From Flavobacteriales bacterium UBA952 (GTDB taxonomy: Bacteria; Bacteroidota; Bacteroidia; Flavobacteriales_D; Crocinitomicaceae): a stretch of DNA of 64,000 nt. This document shows, piece by piece, positions 50,576 through 59,118 of this stretch. The stretch is from assembly GCA_002293185.1 (NCBI GenBank), contig DBCS01000008.1:395085-459084 (forward strand). Direction: 5' to 3'. The position numbers and the translations under genes were made by a program. Under the pieces are notes generated by a model. It did no database searches, was not told the origin of the DNA, and worked only from the letters and a program-made list of their open reading frames with translations. How positions within the stretch are numbered: the first letter of the stretch is position 1; each line of letters begins with the position of its first letter.

Positions 50576-53257
50576 ATGAAAAAAGGTGTACTTATTATCC
50601 TTACCATCTTGAGCCTCAATGCATTTGCACAGGCCTTTGAATCTTTTAATTATACCGGTTTAGCAACAGCGAATGGTTGGACCGCTCACAGTGGTACTAC
50701 TGGAGCAATAACGGTAATAACCACACCTTCAGGTAATGGTAATAGTTTATCTTATCCAGGACTCGCTACTTCTGTAGGAAATAGAATAAGTATGTCCGGC
50801 TCAAACACCGAGGATATCAACAAGCCATTGACCTTAACAGGAACTACCTATTATTTCTCTTTCTTGTTGAATGTAACTGATTTATCAAATATGAATGCAA
50901 CAGGCAGTTATTTTATTCACCTAGGGGCTAATACTTCTACTAATCAATTTCAGATTTTTATACCAAGACTTTACATTGCATTAGGTTCTACTGCTACACA
51001 GTTTAAATTAGGAATACTTAATACTACCGGTGGTACTACTGCCACGCCAACCTATATTTCTCAAGATTTTAATTCAAATACAACATACTTAATTGTTGCA
51101 AAAGCAACAGCTACAGCTGCAGGTGATCTTATTACAGCATCTTTATGGGTGAATCCAATTCCCGGTGCAGCTGAGCCTACACCTGCTGTTATAAATTCAG
51201 GTGGAACTTCTGGCTGGCCCACAAATCCAATATTAGGTATATGTTTAAGACAATCAACTGGTATTGGGACCTTTGAGCTTGATGAAATACGTGTGGGTAC
51301 AACCTGGGCATTGGTGACGCCCAGTGCTGCAAGTTCTTGTGTAACTTACAATACCATGACGGCCGCTGCATGTAATTCATATACTTTAAACAACCAAACT
51401 TATACAACTTCTGGTACCTATGTTCAAACACTGGCTAACGCAAATGCGGCGGGTTGTGACTCCATCATCAACTTGAATTTGACCATCAACAATGCCAATA
51501 CTTCCACGCTAAACGTTACGAACTGTGGCCCTTATACGTTAAACAATCAAACGTATAGTACCTCAGGAGCTTATACCCAACTCACTCAGAATGTGGCGGG
51601 TTGTGACAGCACCATTACTTTGAATTTGAATATCGTCAGTTCCATAACCTACTATCAAGATCTAGACAACGATGGTTATGGAAATGCACAAGTATCCCAA
51701 ATCGGTTGTTTACCTATACAAGGTTATGTAACCAATAGTTTGGATTGCAATGACAACAACAATGCCATTAATCCAGGAGCTATAGACATTCCTGGAAATG
51801 GGATAGACGAAAATTGCAATGGTTTTGACGCACCATTACAATTGGGTATTTATGAATTTACGGGAACAGTAGATTGTGGCACACAAGATGTGGCAGCTAC
51901 CAATACAAGTTCCAATTATACTTTCTCGGATTTTACAGCCCAAGGCACCAGCTGTGCCTCTGGTGGTGGTATCTTCAATAGAAGTGGCTGGAACCAATCG
52001 GCTGCTCTCGATTTAAATCAGTACAATAGCTTTACATTAAGTGGTGCCAATTGCTCGAATTTAAACTTGCAAAAATTGGCCTTGAATCACCGAACGAGTT
52101 CTACCGGCGGAACACCAACTATTTTTGTCCGTTCGAGCTTAGATAATTTTGCAACCAATATTGACACCATTGCTTGTTCATGGAACGGCAATGTCATGCT
52201 TGCTGATACGATTTCTTTACCTGCCTCATTCTCAAACGTGAGTGCTGTGACCTTCAGATTTTATGTAATCAACCAAGCTACAGCAACATCTACATTGCGC
52301 ATGGATAACGTTTCTGTTTGGGGTAATCTTATTACCATTGCACCATCTTTATTCTATGCTGATGCTGACGGAGATGGTTTTGGTAACCCGGCAATCGATA
52401 CGTTGGTTTGTAATGCGCCCGCTGGTTATGTTGCCAACAATACGGATTGCAATGATGCCAATGCTTTGATCAACCCAAATACGGTTTGGTACCAAGATTT
52501 AGATAATGACCAAGTTGGGAATACGTCTGTTTCGCAAGTAGCCTGTGTACAACCTGCAGGTTATGTATTGGCAAATGGCGACTGCAACGACAACAACGCT
52601 GCTATTACTGGCCCAGTAATGTATTATTTAGACACGGATAATGACGGTTACGGAGATGATGCAACCGGTGTTGAGCAATGTACACAACCACCCAATACAA
52701 TTTTGATCGGTGGAGACTGCAACGATGCAAACAATGCGGTTTATCCGGGTGCAACTGAAATTTGCGATGGTCTAGACAACAACTGTAACGGTCAAGAAGA
52801 CGAAGGTTTGACTTTCTCGAATTATTATTTTGACGGAGACAACGACGGATATGGTATCGGAAATCCAACCGTTTCTTGCTCGCCCATAGCTGGTTATGCC
52901 ACTCAAACAGGCGATTGCGACGACAGTAATAATACGGTTTACCCTGGCGCTACTGATACAGAAGGTAATGGCATCGATGAAAACTGCGATGGTGTTGACG
53001 GCGTTGTTGGAATCGCTGAATCAACTTTAGTTGCGCAATTGGTTCCAAATCCAACGAAAGCGTTGGTTGCTATTCACCTTTCTAAAGCAATCAATGGACA
53101 AATTACTGTCACAGATCTAAATGGTAAAATCTTACTTCAACATGACGCGAAAGGTCTTACTTTTGAACTCGATCTTCATCTACTTGAGCAAGGCTCTTAC
53201 TTAGTTCACATTTTAGACGCCAACAACACATTGGTACAAAGAATCATCAAAATATAG
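50576..53257 (+). CDS. Exported MopE-type acidic-repeat protein with T9SS domain
   Basis: An 893-residue protein. The signal peptide is about 1-19 (LNAFAQ). A lectin-like sandwich (about 20-245) is followed by two Cys-containing repeats (about 252-355, NSYTLNNQTYTTSGTY and PYTLNNQTYSTSGAY). Then come MopE/putative metal-binding motifs: one at about 358-418 and three to four at about 592-815. Each has an acidic D-x-D-x-D loop (DLDNDGYG, DADGDGFG, DTDNDGYG, DGDNDGYG) and a DCND..A..NPGA..I..NGIDENCNG end. A second sandwich lies between (about 425-590). The loops should bind calcium. The C-terminus is a T9SS domain (LVPNPTKALVAI). The binding target is unknown. Confidence 0.85.
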   Translation: MKKGVLIILTILSLNAFAQAFESFNYTGLATANGWTAHSGTTGAITVITTPSGNGNSLSYPGLATSVGNRISMSGSNTEDINKPLTLTGTTYYFSFLLNVTDLSNMNATGSYFIHLGANTSTNQFQIFIPRLYIALGSTATQFKLGILNTTGGTTATPTYISQDFNSNTTYLIVAKATATAAGDLITASLWVNPIPGAAEPTPAVINSGGTSGWPTNPILGICLRQSTGIGTFELDEIRVGTTWALVTPSAASSCVTYNTMTAAACNSYTLNNQTYTTSGTYVQTLANANAAGCDSIINLNLTINNANTSTLNVTNCGPYTLNNQTYSTSGAYTQLTQNVAGCDSTITLNLNIVSSITYYQDLDNDGYGNAQVSQIGCLPIQGYVTNSLDCNDNNNAINPGAIDIPGNGIDENCNGFDAPLQLGIYEFTGTVDCGTQDVAATNTSSNYTFSDFTAQGTSCASGGGIFNRSGWNQSAALDLNQYNSFTLSGANCSNLNLQKLALNHRTSSTGGTPTIFVRSSLDNFATNIDTIACSWNGNVMLADTISLPASFSNVSAVTFRFYVINQATATSTLRMDNVSVWGNLITIAPSLFYADADGDGFGNPAIDTLVCNAPAGYVANNTDCNDANALINPNTVWYQDLDNDQVGNTSVSQVACVQPAGYVLANGDCNDNNAAITGPVMYYLDTDNDGYGDDATGVEQCTQPPNTILIGGDCNDANNAVYPGATEICDGLDNNCNGQEDEGLTFSNYYFDGDNDGYGIGNPTVSCSPIAGYATQTGDCDDSNNTVYPGATDTEGNGIDENCDGVDGVVGIAESTLVAQLVPNPTKALVAIHLSKAINGQITVTDLNGKILLQHDAKGLTFELDLHLLEQGSYLVHILDANNTLVQRIIKI

Positions 53258-53297
53258 TGTCGTAACAAACCAAGGTTTGCTGCGTCTTACGATATGA

Positions 53298-53320
53298 AGC
53301 CACCTTCGGGTGGCTTTTTT
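53298..53320 (+). terminator. Terminator of the MopE-like gene
   Basis: GCCACC-TTCG-GGTGGC followed by six T, 41 nt after the stop codon. Confidence 0.93.
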
Positions 53321-53359
53321 ATACCCAAAACTTTGTACCTTTATTTTAAATAGCTTGAA

Positions 53360-56344
53360 ATGAAAAAATTACTCCTCTTATTTCTCCCATTTGCTGCAAT
53401 TGGTCAATATTTTCAGCAAGATATCAGTTATCAAATTGAGGTCAAACTCGATGATAAAAACCATGTTTTGCGTGGTTTTGAATCGCTGAGCTACAAAAAT
53501 AATTCTCCTCAAACGCTCGATCTTATCTACATGCATGTATGGCCAAATGCATACAAAAACAAGGAGACAGCATTGGCGCAGCAGCTCAAACGCAACGACG
53601 GCGATAAAATAGCAAAAGCAGAAGAAAAAGATTTGGGCTTTATAGATTCTTTAGATTTTAAGATTAACGGTGACGTGGTGGAGTGGAATTACAGCGAAGC
53701 GCATCAAGACATCGTCGTTTTAAAACTCTCCGAAGGTCTGAAGCCAGGAGAAAGCATTCAGATTACTACCCCATTTAAGGTAAAAATACCTTCTGGTAGT
53801 ATATCTCGACTAGGTCACATCGGTCAATCCTATCAAATCACCCAATGGTATCCTAAGCCGGCAGTATACGACCAAAACGGCTGGAATGCCATACCTTATT
53901 TGAATCAAGGTGAGTTTTATTCGGAATTTGGGAGTTTTGATGTCAAAATTACCATTCCAGCTAACTATGTAGTGGGTGCTACTGGCGAGCTACAAACAGC
54001 AAGTGAAGTCGCTTTTTTATCAGATAAAGCCAACGAGAGCAATAAAAAATTAGAGAAGCTCCTTCAACAAGAAAGAGACCGTTCCAAGAATTTTCCAGAA
54101 TCGGCTACAGAATGGAAAACCATTCAATACAAGCAAGACCGCGTCCACGATTTTGCATGGTTTGCCGACAAACGCTTTTTGGTCTTAAAAGGCGAAGTCG
54201 TATTGCCGCATTCTAAAGATACCGTAACTACTTGGGCTATGTTTACCCCTCAAAATGCCAAACTTTGGGCCAATTCCCTAGAGTACTTACACGACGGCAC
54301 TTACTATTATTCACTTTGGAATGGCGATTACCCTTACAAACACGTCACGGCTATCGACGGCACCATTAGCGCAGGCGGCGGCATGGAATACCCAATGATC
54401 ACGGTTATTGGCAATGCAAGCAATAAGGAAGAACTCGAAGTAGTTATTGTACACGAAGTAGGGCACAACTGGTTTTATGGCATATTGGGCTCCAACGAAC
54501 GCGTTCATGGCTGGATGGACGAAGGTCTCAATACGCTCAATGAAATGCGTTATGTCCAAACCAAATACCCAAACAACACCCGCTTTTCCGATATGGTAGC
54601 CGGGGGGCGTTTTCACCTCAATGACCTCGATCACCATGACTCCGGTGACCTCACGTATCGTACACTTGCTAGTTTTGGCCTCGACCAACCTTTAGAAACC
54701 CATTCCGATGATTTCTCGAGTTTCAACTATGGCGTCATTATGTACCAAAAAACAGGTGTGGTTTTCTATTACCTCATGGATTATCTCGGTCCAGAAAAAT
54801 TTGATGCAGCCATGTCGGCCTATTATCAGCAATGGAAATTTAAGCATCCGCAGCCTGCCGATTTACGCAAAGTTTTGGAAACCGAAACAGGGAAAGATTT
54901 GAGCTGGTTATTTGAAGACCTCATCCAAACCACCAAACACATCGATTATAAAGTTAAATCGGTACAAATTTCCAAAACTGGAAGTGTTGTCAAGTTGGCC
55001 AACAAAGGACAAGTCAAGGGCCCTGCAGAAGTTAATATTTTTGGTGACAATGAATTATTAGAAACCGTTTGGGCAGAACCCGGTCAAAAATCGATTGCTA
55101 TCAAAACGCCTTATTCTTCTATTTCTATAGTTGAACTCGATCGCAATAATGATATTCCTGAGCTCAATCGCCAGAACAACCTCTGGGTCAAAGATCAAGT
55201 GTTGCACAAAGTTGAACCCATTAAATTTGAATTCTTATTTGGCGATCATCAAAAAAACCAAACTGCTATTTTTTGGACACCCATGCTCGGCGGCAATGCC
55301 TACGATGGCCTCATGGCCGGAGTAACCCTGCATAACATTGGTTTGGCTCCAAAGAAATTCACTTATTTACTCAGCCCTATGTTCAGCACTGCGCGCTTGC
55401 GCCCTGCGGGTATTGCAGAGTTGTCCTATCAGATCCTGCCAGCAAAAGCAATAGAACTCATGCGCTTGGGCTTATCGGTTAAATCATTTGGTACGCAACG
55501 CGATGCAGCCAACAACTATTTTGTGGCTTTCTCTCCTTACGTCTCTATCAATTTTGGTGCGCGTAAAGCGCGCCATGCTTTTCATCATGATTTATTGATC
55601 CAAGGAATTTACAAAGAAAATATTCTTGGCAACAACATTTCTTACAATGATCAAGGTATCTTCGTTCAACACACTTCTAATTATAGAAAACCAGTTTATC
55701 AGTTGCAATGGACCAATCGTTATGAGTACTTTAAAACCGGTGAGGAATTTATCTCTAGAATCTGGACGAACCTCAATCAGAACTTCTCCTACCGTCTCGG
55801 TAAATTAGAGCGCGATATTTCCTTGAATCTTTTTGGTGGCTATACACTTGGTCATCAAATTTCGAATTTGAGTGGGGATCGTTTTTTCTGGTCAATGAAC
55901 GGCTTGCAGGGTCAACAAGATCTATTCTTGGAAGATTACAATTTTGGTCGTTCTGATGTTAGTGGTTTTTGGTCGCAGCAGCGCATGGACCGCCACGGTC
56001 AATTTCATACAGGTTATTCCGCCGGCAGTAATATCTCATGGTTAACGACTGCAACAGTATATGCACAACTACCGATTAAACCCAAGTTTATTGGCGTGTT
56101 TTCAGATTTAGGTTTCGTAAACGGGGGTTTAAAGTCTATAGATATCTACTACAATGCCGGTCTTGCGCTTCGTTTCGGAAAAATATTTGGATTGTATTTT
56201 CCGCTGCTTTATGGTCATAATGCAACAGAAGAAGGCAATTTCATAGCGGGCAATCTCTTTTCAAACTACGCTCAAAACATTCGCTTTACTTTGCGCATCA
56301 ATCCGGTCAATCGCTTAGGATTACACGCACTTTTAAATTCATAA
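53360..56344 (+). CDS. M1 family metallopeptidase with outer-membrane barrel-like C-terminus
   Basis: Exported 994-residue protein. The signal peptide is about 1-15 (FAAIGQ). The M1 aminopeptidase domain has the substrate motif GGGMEYPM (about 338-345), zinc motif VHEVGHNW (about 364-371) and the third ligand in WMDEGLNTLNEM. After the helical domain (to about 535) and a linker, residues about 620-994 are rich in alternating amphipathic strands (YVSINFGARK, YQLQWTNRYEYF, LNLFGGYTLGH) and end FTLRINPVNRLGLHALLNS. They look like an outer-membrane barrel, which is inference. sppA starts 1 nt after the stop, so the two are co-transcribed. Confidence 0.9.
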   Translation: MKKLLLLFLPFAAIGQYFQQDISYQIEVKLDDKNHVLRGFESLSYKNNSPQTLDLIYMHVWPNAYKNKETALAQQLKRNDGDKIAKAEEKDLGFIDSLDFKINGDVVEWNYSEAHQDIVVLKLSEGLKPGESIQITTPFKVKIPSGSISRLGHIGQSYQITQWYPKPAVYDQNGWNAIPYLNQGEFYSEFGSFDVKITIPANYVVGATGELQTASEVAFLSDKANESNKKLEKLLQQERDRSKNFPESATEWKTIQYKQDRVHDFAWFADKRFLVLKGEVVLPHSKDTVTTWAMFTPQNAKLWANSLEYLHDGTYYYSLWNGDYPYKHVTAIDGTISAGGGMEYPMITVIGNASNKEELEVVIVHEVGHNWFYGILGSNERVHGWMDEGLNTLNEMRYVQTKYPNNTRFSDMVAGGRFHLNDLDHHDSGDLTYRTLASFGLDQPLETHSDDFSSFNYGVIMYQKTGVVFYYLMDYLGPEKFDAAMSAYYQQWKFKHPQPADLRKVLETETGKDLSWLFEDLIQTTKHIDYKVKSVQISKTGSVVKLANKGQVKGPAEVNIFGDNELLETVWAEPGQKSIAIKTPYSSISIVELDRNNDIPELNRQNNLWVKDQVLHKVEPIKFEFLFGDHQKNQTAIFWTPMLGGNAYDGLMAGVTLHNIGLAPKKFTYLLSPMFSTARLRPAGIAELSYQILPAKAIELMRLGLSVKSFGTQRDAANNYFVAFSPYVSINFGARKARHAFHHDLLIQGIYKENILGNNISYNDQGIFVQHTSNYRKPVYQLQWTNRYEYFKTGEEFISRIWTNLNQNFSYRLGKLERDISLNLFGGYTLGHQISNLSGDRFFWSMNGLQGQQDLFLEDYNFGRSDVSGFWSQQRMDRHGQFHTGYSAGSNISWLTTATVYAQLPIKPKFIGVFSDLGFVNGGLKSIDIYYNAGLALRFGKIFGLYFPLLYGHNATEEGNFIAGNLFSNYAQNIRFTLRINPVNRLGLHALLNS

Positions 56345-56345
56345 T

Positions 56346-58136
56346 ATGTCAGATAATCGCCTTTCATTTGCAAAACTCTTTTGGCCCAGTTTTTTAGCTG
56401 TTTTCATCGCCGGTCTGGTGGGCATGGTTTTTTTCTTTCTCATCCTAGGGGGCGTCATTGGCTCTTTCGGAGATTTTGGTCCAGAGCCACTTGCTTTACA
56501 GGATAAAACCGTTTTGCACCTCAAACTTTCTGGCCAGATTCAAGATGAATCCGACGAATCCTTCGATCCAACTTCATTTCGTCTGGACCGCACAATGGGT
56601 CTTCCGGAAATATTAATCGGCTTACAAGAGGCCGCAAGTGATGCAAAAATCAAAGGCATCTTTCTCGAAATGAGAAATCCGAGTATGGGTATGGCTACAG
56701 CAGAAGAGCTCAGAATGGCTTTGCTCGATTTCCAAAAATCTGGAAAGTTTGTGGTGGCGTATCTGACTGGCGAACAAGTGAGCCAATTGGATTATTACGT
56801 AAGTAGTGCATGTAAGGAGGTGTATGGCATGCATGGTTCTTCCTTTATATGGAGTGGGCTTCAAGCAGAGAGTTTCTACTTTAAAAATCTTTTAGATGAG
56901 TTACAGATTGGGGTCATGGTGGTTCGCGGAAAAGAAAATGACTTCAAAAGTGCTGTCGAACCTTTCTTTCTAAGCAAAATGTCAGACTCGAGTCGTTTAC
57001 AAATGCAAGTTATACTCAAAGATCTCTGGGCACAAAATCGAAATGATATCGCAGCCTCGAGGCAATTGGATACAGTCGCTATCGATTCGCTCGTCAATAA
57101 TTTAGCTGTACGCAACTTGGATCATGCTGCTCAGCAAAAGTTGCTCGATCAAACAATGTATAGAGGTGAGGTCTTGGCCTTACTCAAGAAAAAAGTGGGC
57201 ATCGATGAAAATACGCCATTGCGTTTGCAAGCTTTTGCCAAATATGCCCGAGATACCTTTCACGACCATCAATTGCTGGCGCGTCAAGAACGACACATTG
57301 CGGTCATTCTTGCCGAAGGAGATGTAGAAGCTGAGGGTGACCAAGTCAGTACGCAGCGCATGACAAAATTGCTGCGCCAAGTCAGAGACAACAATGAGGT
57401 AAAAGCGGTTATTCTACGCATCAACAGTCCGGGCGGATCTGCCCTGGCAAGTGAAGAAATCTGGAAGGAGGTGGCGCTTACTGCTGCTAAAAAAACGCTG
57501 TATGTTTCCATGGGTGACTACGCTGCTTCAGGGGGCTACTACATTGCTATGCCAGCATTAAAAATATTTGCAAACCCCATGACCATAACCGGTTCTATCG
57601 GCGTTTTTGGTGTTGTTCCTTACGCAGGTGACTTTTTTGAGAACAAACTAGGAGTAACTACCGATGAAGTCCGCACGCATCGCTATGGCAGTTTGTCGTT
57701 GACCAAACAACTGAGTCCAGAAGAATTAAATTTTATGCAAGAGGAGGTAGATGCGATTTATTTGAAATTCATCGAGCGCGTCAGCGATGGTCGCCACATG
57801 ACTCAAGAGGAAATACAGCAAGTAGCACGTGGTCGTGTTTGGACCGGAAAGGCTGCCCAACAGTGTGGTCTAATCGACCAACTAGGAGGTATGCATACTG
57901 CTATTCAAGCGCTGCAAAAAAAGACTGGAGTGAGTGAGGTCGTCTTTTATCCACAGCAAGAAGACGATACTTTTAGTACTATTTTGGCCTTATTAGATGA
58001 AGAACTTGAGGGTGAGAAGAGTCAATCAAATGCTCAAATTCCACAAGAATTACTGCTATATTATCAAAAATATGCACAAATTATGAAAATGAAGGGTCTT
58101 CAAATGCGCATGCCTTTCACCTTCTCTATCCATTGA
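56346..58136 (+). CDS. sppA: Signal peptide peptidase SppA, 67K type
   Basis: Inner-membrane serine protease that digests cleaved signal peptides. The 596 residues begin with a membrane anchor (about 14-36, FLAVFIAGLVGMVFFFL) and contain two ClpP-like halves. The catalytic Lys is in ENDFKSAVEPF (about 200) and the Ser in YAASGGYYIAMP (about 395), the arrangement of the long SppA. RINSPGGSALASEEIW is also typical. It follows the M1 peptidase gene by 1 nt. After it comes a 171-bp AT-rich leader of the rhodopsin gene. Confidence 0.95.
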   Translation: MSDNRLSFAKLFWPSFLAVFIAGLVGMVFFFLILGGVIGSFGDFGPEPLALQDKTVLHLKLSGQIQDESDESFDPTSFRLDRTMGLPEILIGLQEAASDAKIKGIFLEMRNPSMGMATAEELRMALLDFQKSGKFVVAYLTGEQVSQLDYYVSSACKEVYGMHGSSFIWSGLQAESFYFKNLLDELQIGVMVVRGKENDFKSAVEPFFLSKMSDSSRLQMQVILKDLWAQNRNDIAASRQLDTVAIDSLVNNLAVRNLDHAAQQKLLDQTMYRGEVLALLKKKVGIDENTPLRLQAFAKYARDTFHDHQLLARQERHIAVILAEGDVEAEGDQVSTQRMTKLLRQVRDNNEVKAVILRINSPGGSALASEEIWKEVALTAAKKTLYVSMGDYAASGGYYIAMPALKIFANPMTITGSIGVFGVVPYAGDFFENKLGVTTDEVRTHRYGSLSLTKQLSPEELNFMQEEVDAIYLKFIERVSDGRHMTQEEIQQVARGRVWTGKAAQQCGLIDQLGGMHTAIQALQKKTGVSEVVFYPQQEDDTFSTILALLDEELEGEKSQSNAQIPQELLLYYQKYAQIMKMKGLQMRMPFTFSIH

Positions 58137-58166
58137 TTTCACTAGGTTTTTATCAATTATTGACAG

Positions 58167-58174
58167 TAATTTTG
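58167..58174 (+). promoter_or_regulatory. Candidate -7 box of the rhodopsin gene
   Basis: TAATTTTG is the only exact TAnnTTTG between sppA and the rhodopsin. It would give a leader of about 130 nt that contains the inverted repeat at 58190-58221. No good -33 TTG is visible. Confidence 0.4.
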
Positions 58175-58189
58175 TGCAATTTTTTGATT

Positions 58190-58221
58190 TTGTTGAATAA
58201 TTTTTATCTACTATTCAACAA
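58190..58221. repeat. Perfect 10-bp inverted repeat in the rhodopsin leader
   Basis: TTGTTGAATA (58190-58199) and TATTCAACAA (58212-58221) are exact reverse complements with a 12-bp spacer, so arm centres are 22 bp (about two helical turns) apart. It could be an operator for a dimeric regulator or an RNA hairpin. It has no following T tract, so it is not a terminator of sppA. Confidence 0.7.
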
Positions 58222-58307
58222 TATTTACATATCATTGTTATTATAAAAGTTATTGGCGGTATCCGAAAAGCCACAAAAGAGTAGGAAAAATTAAACCTAT
58301 CTATTTT

Positions 58308-59057
58308 ATGTTATTTTCTTTATCTAGTGCACTTAAAGTGCAAGAATTATTTGAAAAAGGAGATGTGTATACATACACTGCATTTACCTTTTTCATTGGA
58401 ACAATGGCCATGATGGCTGCAGCAGCATTCTTCTTTATGGAAATGCGCAACATGGAAGAAAAGTGGAGAACCTCCATTTTAGTTTCTGGTCTCATCACCT
58501 TCATTGCCGCTGTTCACTATTATTACATGCGTGATTACTTCACAGCAACTTCTACATCACCAACATTTTTCCGTTATGTAGACTGGATGCTTACCGTTCC
58601 ACTCATGTGTGTTGAGTTCTATTTAATTACCAAAAAAGCAGGTGCAAAAACAAGCCTACTATGGAAACTCATCTTTGCTTCTGTAGTAATGCTCGTTACT
58701 GGTTACTTTGGTGAAGCTGTAGATCGTGGACAAAGCGTTCTTTGGGGTGTTCTTTCAGGAGCAGCTTACTTCTACATTGCTTATTTAGTATGGTTCGGCG
58801 AAGTGGCCAAATTGGCAGAATCGGCTGGTCCGGCTGTAGCTAAAGCAACACGCATTTTAGCATGGTTCGTATTAGTAGGATGGGCAATTTACCCACTTGG
58901 TTACATTATCGGTACACCAGGCGGTCTATTTGGCGCATTTGGTAGCGCTGATCCAAATCCTTGGATGGATGTTGTTTACAACATCGGTGACGCCGTTAAC
59001 AAAATCGGTTTCGGTTTGGTTATTTACTCATTGGCTAAGGCTGATTCTAAAGCGTAA
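58308..59057 (+). CDS. Proteorhodopsin, light-driven proton pump
   Basis: Seven-helix retinal protein of 249 residues. Key sites: H70 (partner of the acceptor), D92 proton acceptor and T96 in RYVDWMLTVPLM, E103 proton donor in CVEFY, and K232 retinal Schiff base in NKIGFG. The D-T-E set is that of outward proton pumps. The colour-tuning position (eight after D92) is M100, typical of green-absorbing flavobacterial forms. By eye alignment the position of PR F152 is G147, the small residue that opens a carotenoid fenestration in antenna-carrying rhodopsins. No retinal-synthesis gene is in the window. It is monocistronic with its own terminator. Confidence 0.97.
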   Translation: MLFSLSSALKVQELFEKGDVYTYTAFTFFIGTMAMMAAAAFFFMEMRNMEEKWRTSILVSGLITFIAAVHYYYMRDYFTATSTSPTFFRYVDWMLTVPLMCVEFYLITKKAGAKTSLLWKLIFASVVMLVTGYFGEAVDRGQSVLWGVLSGAAYFYIAYLVWFGEVAKLAESAGPAVAKATRILAWFVLVGWAIYPLGYIIGTPGGLFGAFGSADPNPWMDVVYNIGDAVNKIGFGLVIYSLAKADSKA

Positions 59058-59079
59058 TACTTTACACTTAAAAGTATCA

Positions 59080-59107
59080 AAAGGGAGGTGAAAGCCTCCC
59101 TTTTTTT
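59080..59107 (+). terminator. Terminator of the rhodopsin gene
   Basis: A GGGAGG / CCTCC(T) stem with a TGAAAG loop is flanked by an A run and seven T, about 22 nt after the stop. Confidence 0.82.
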
Positions 59108-59118
59108 GTGGAATTTTT

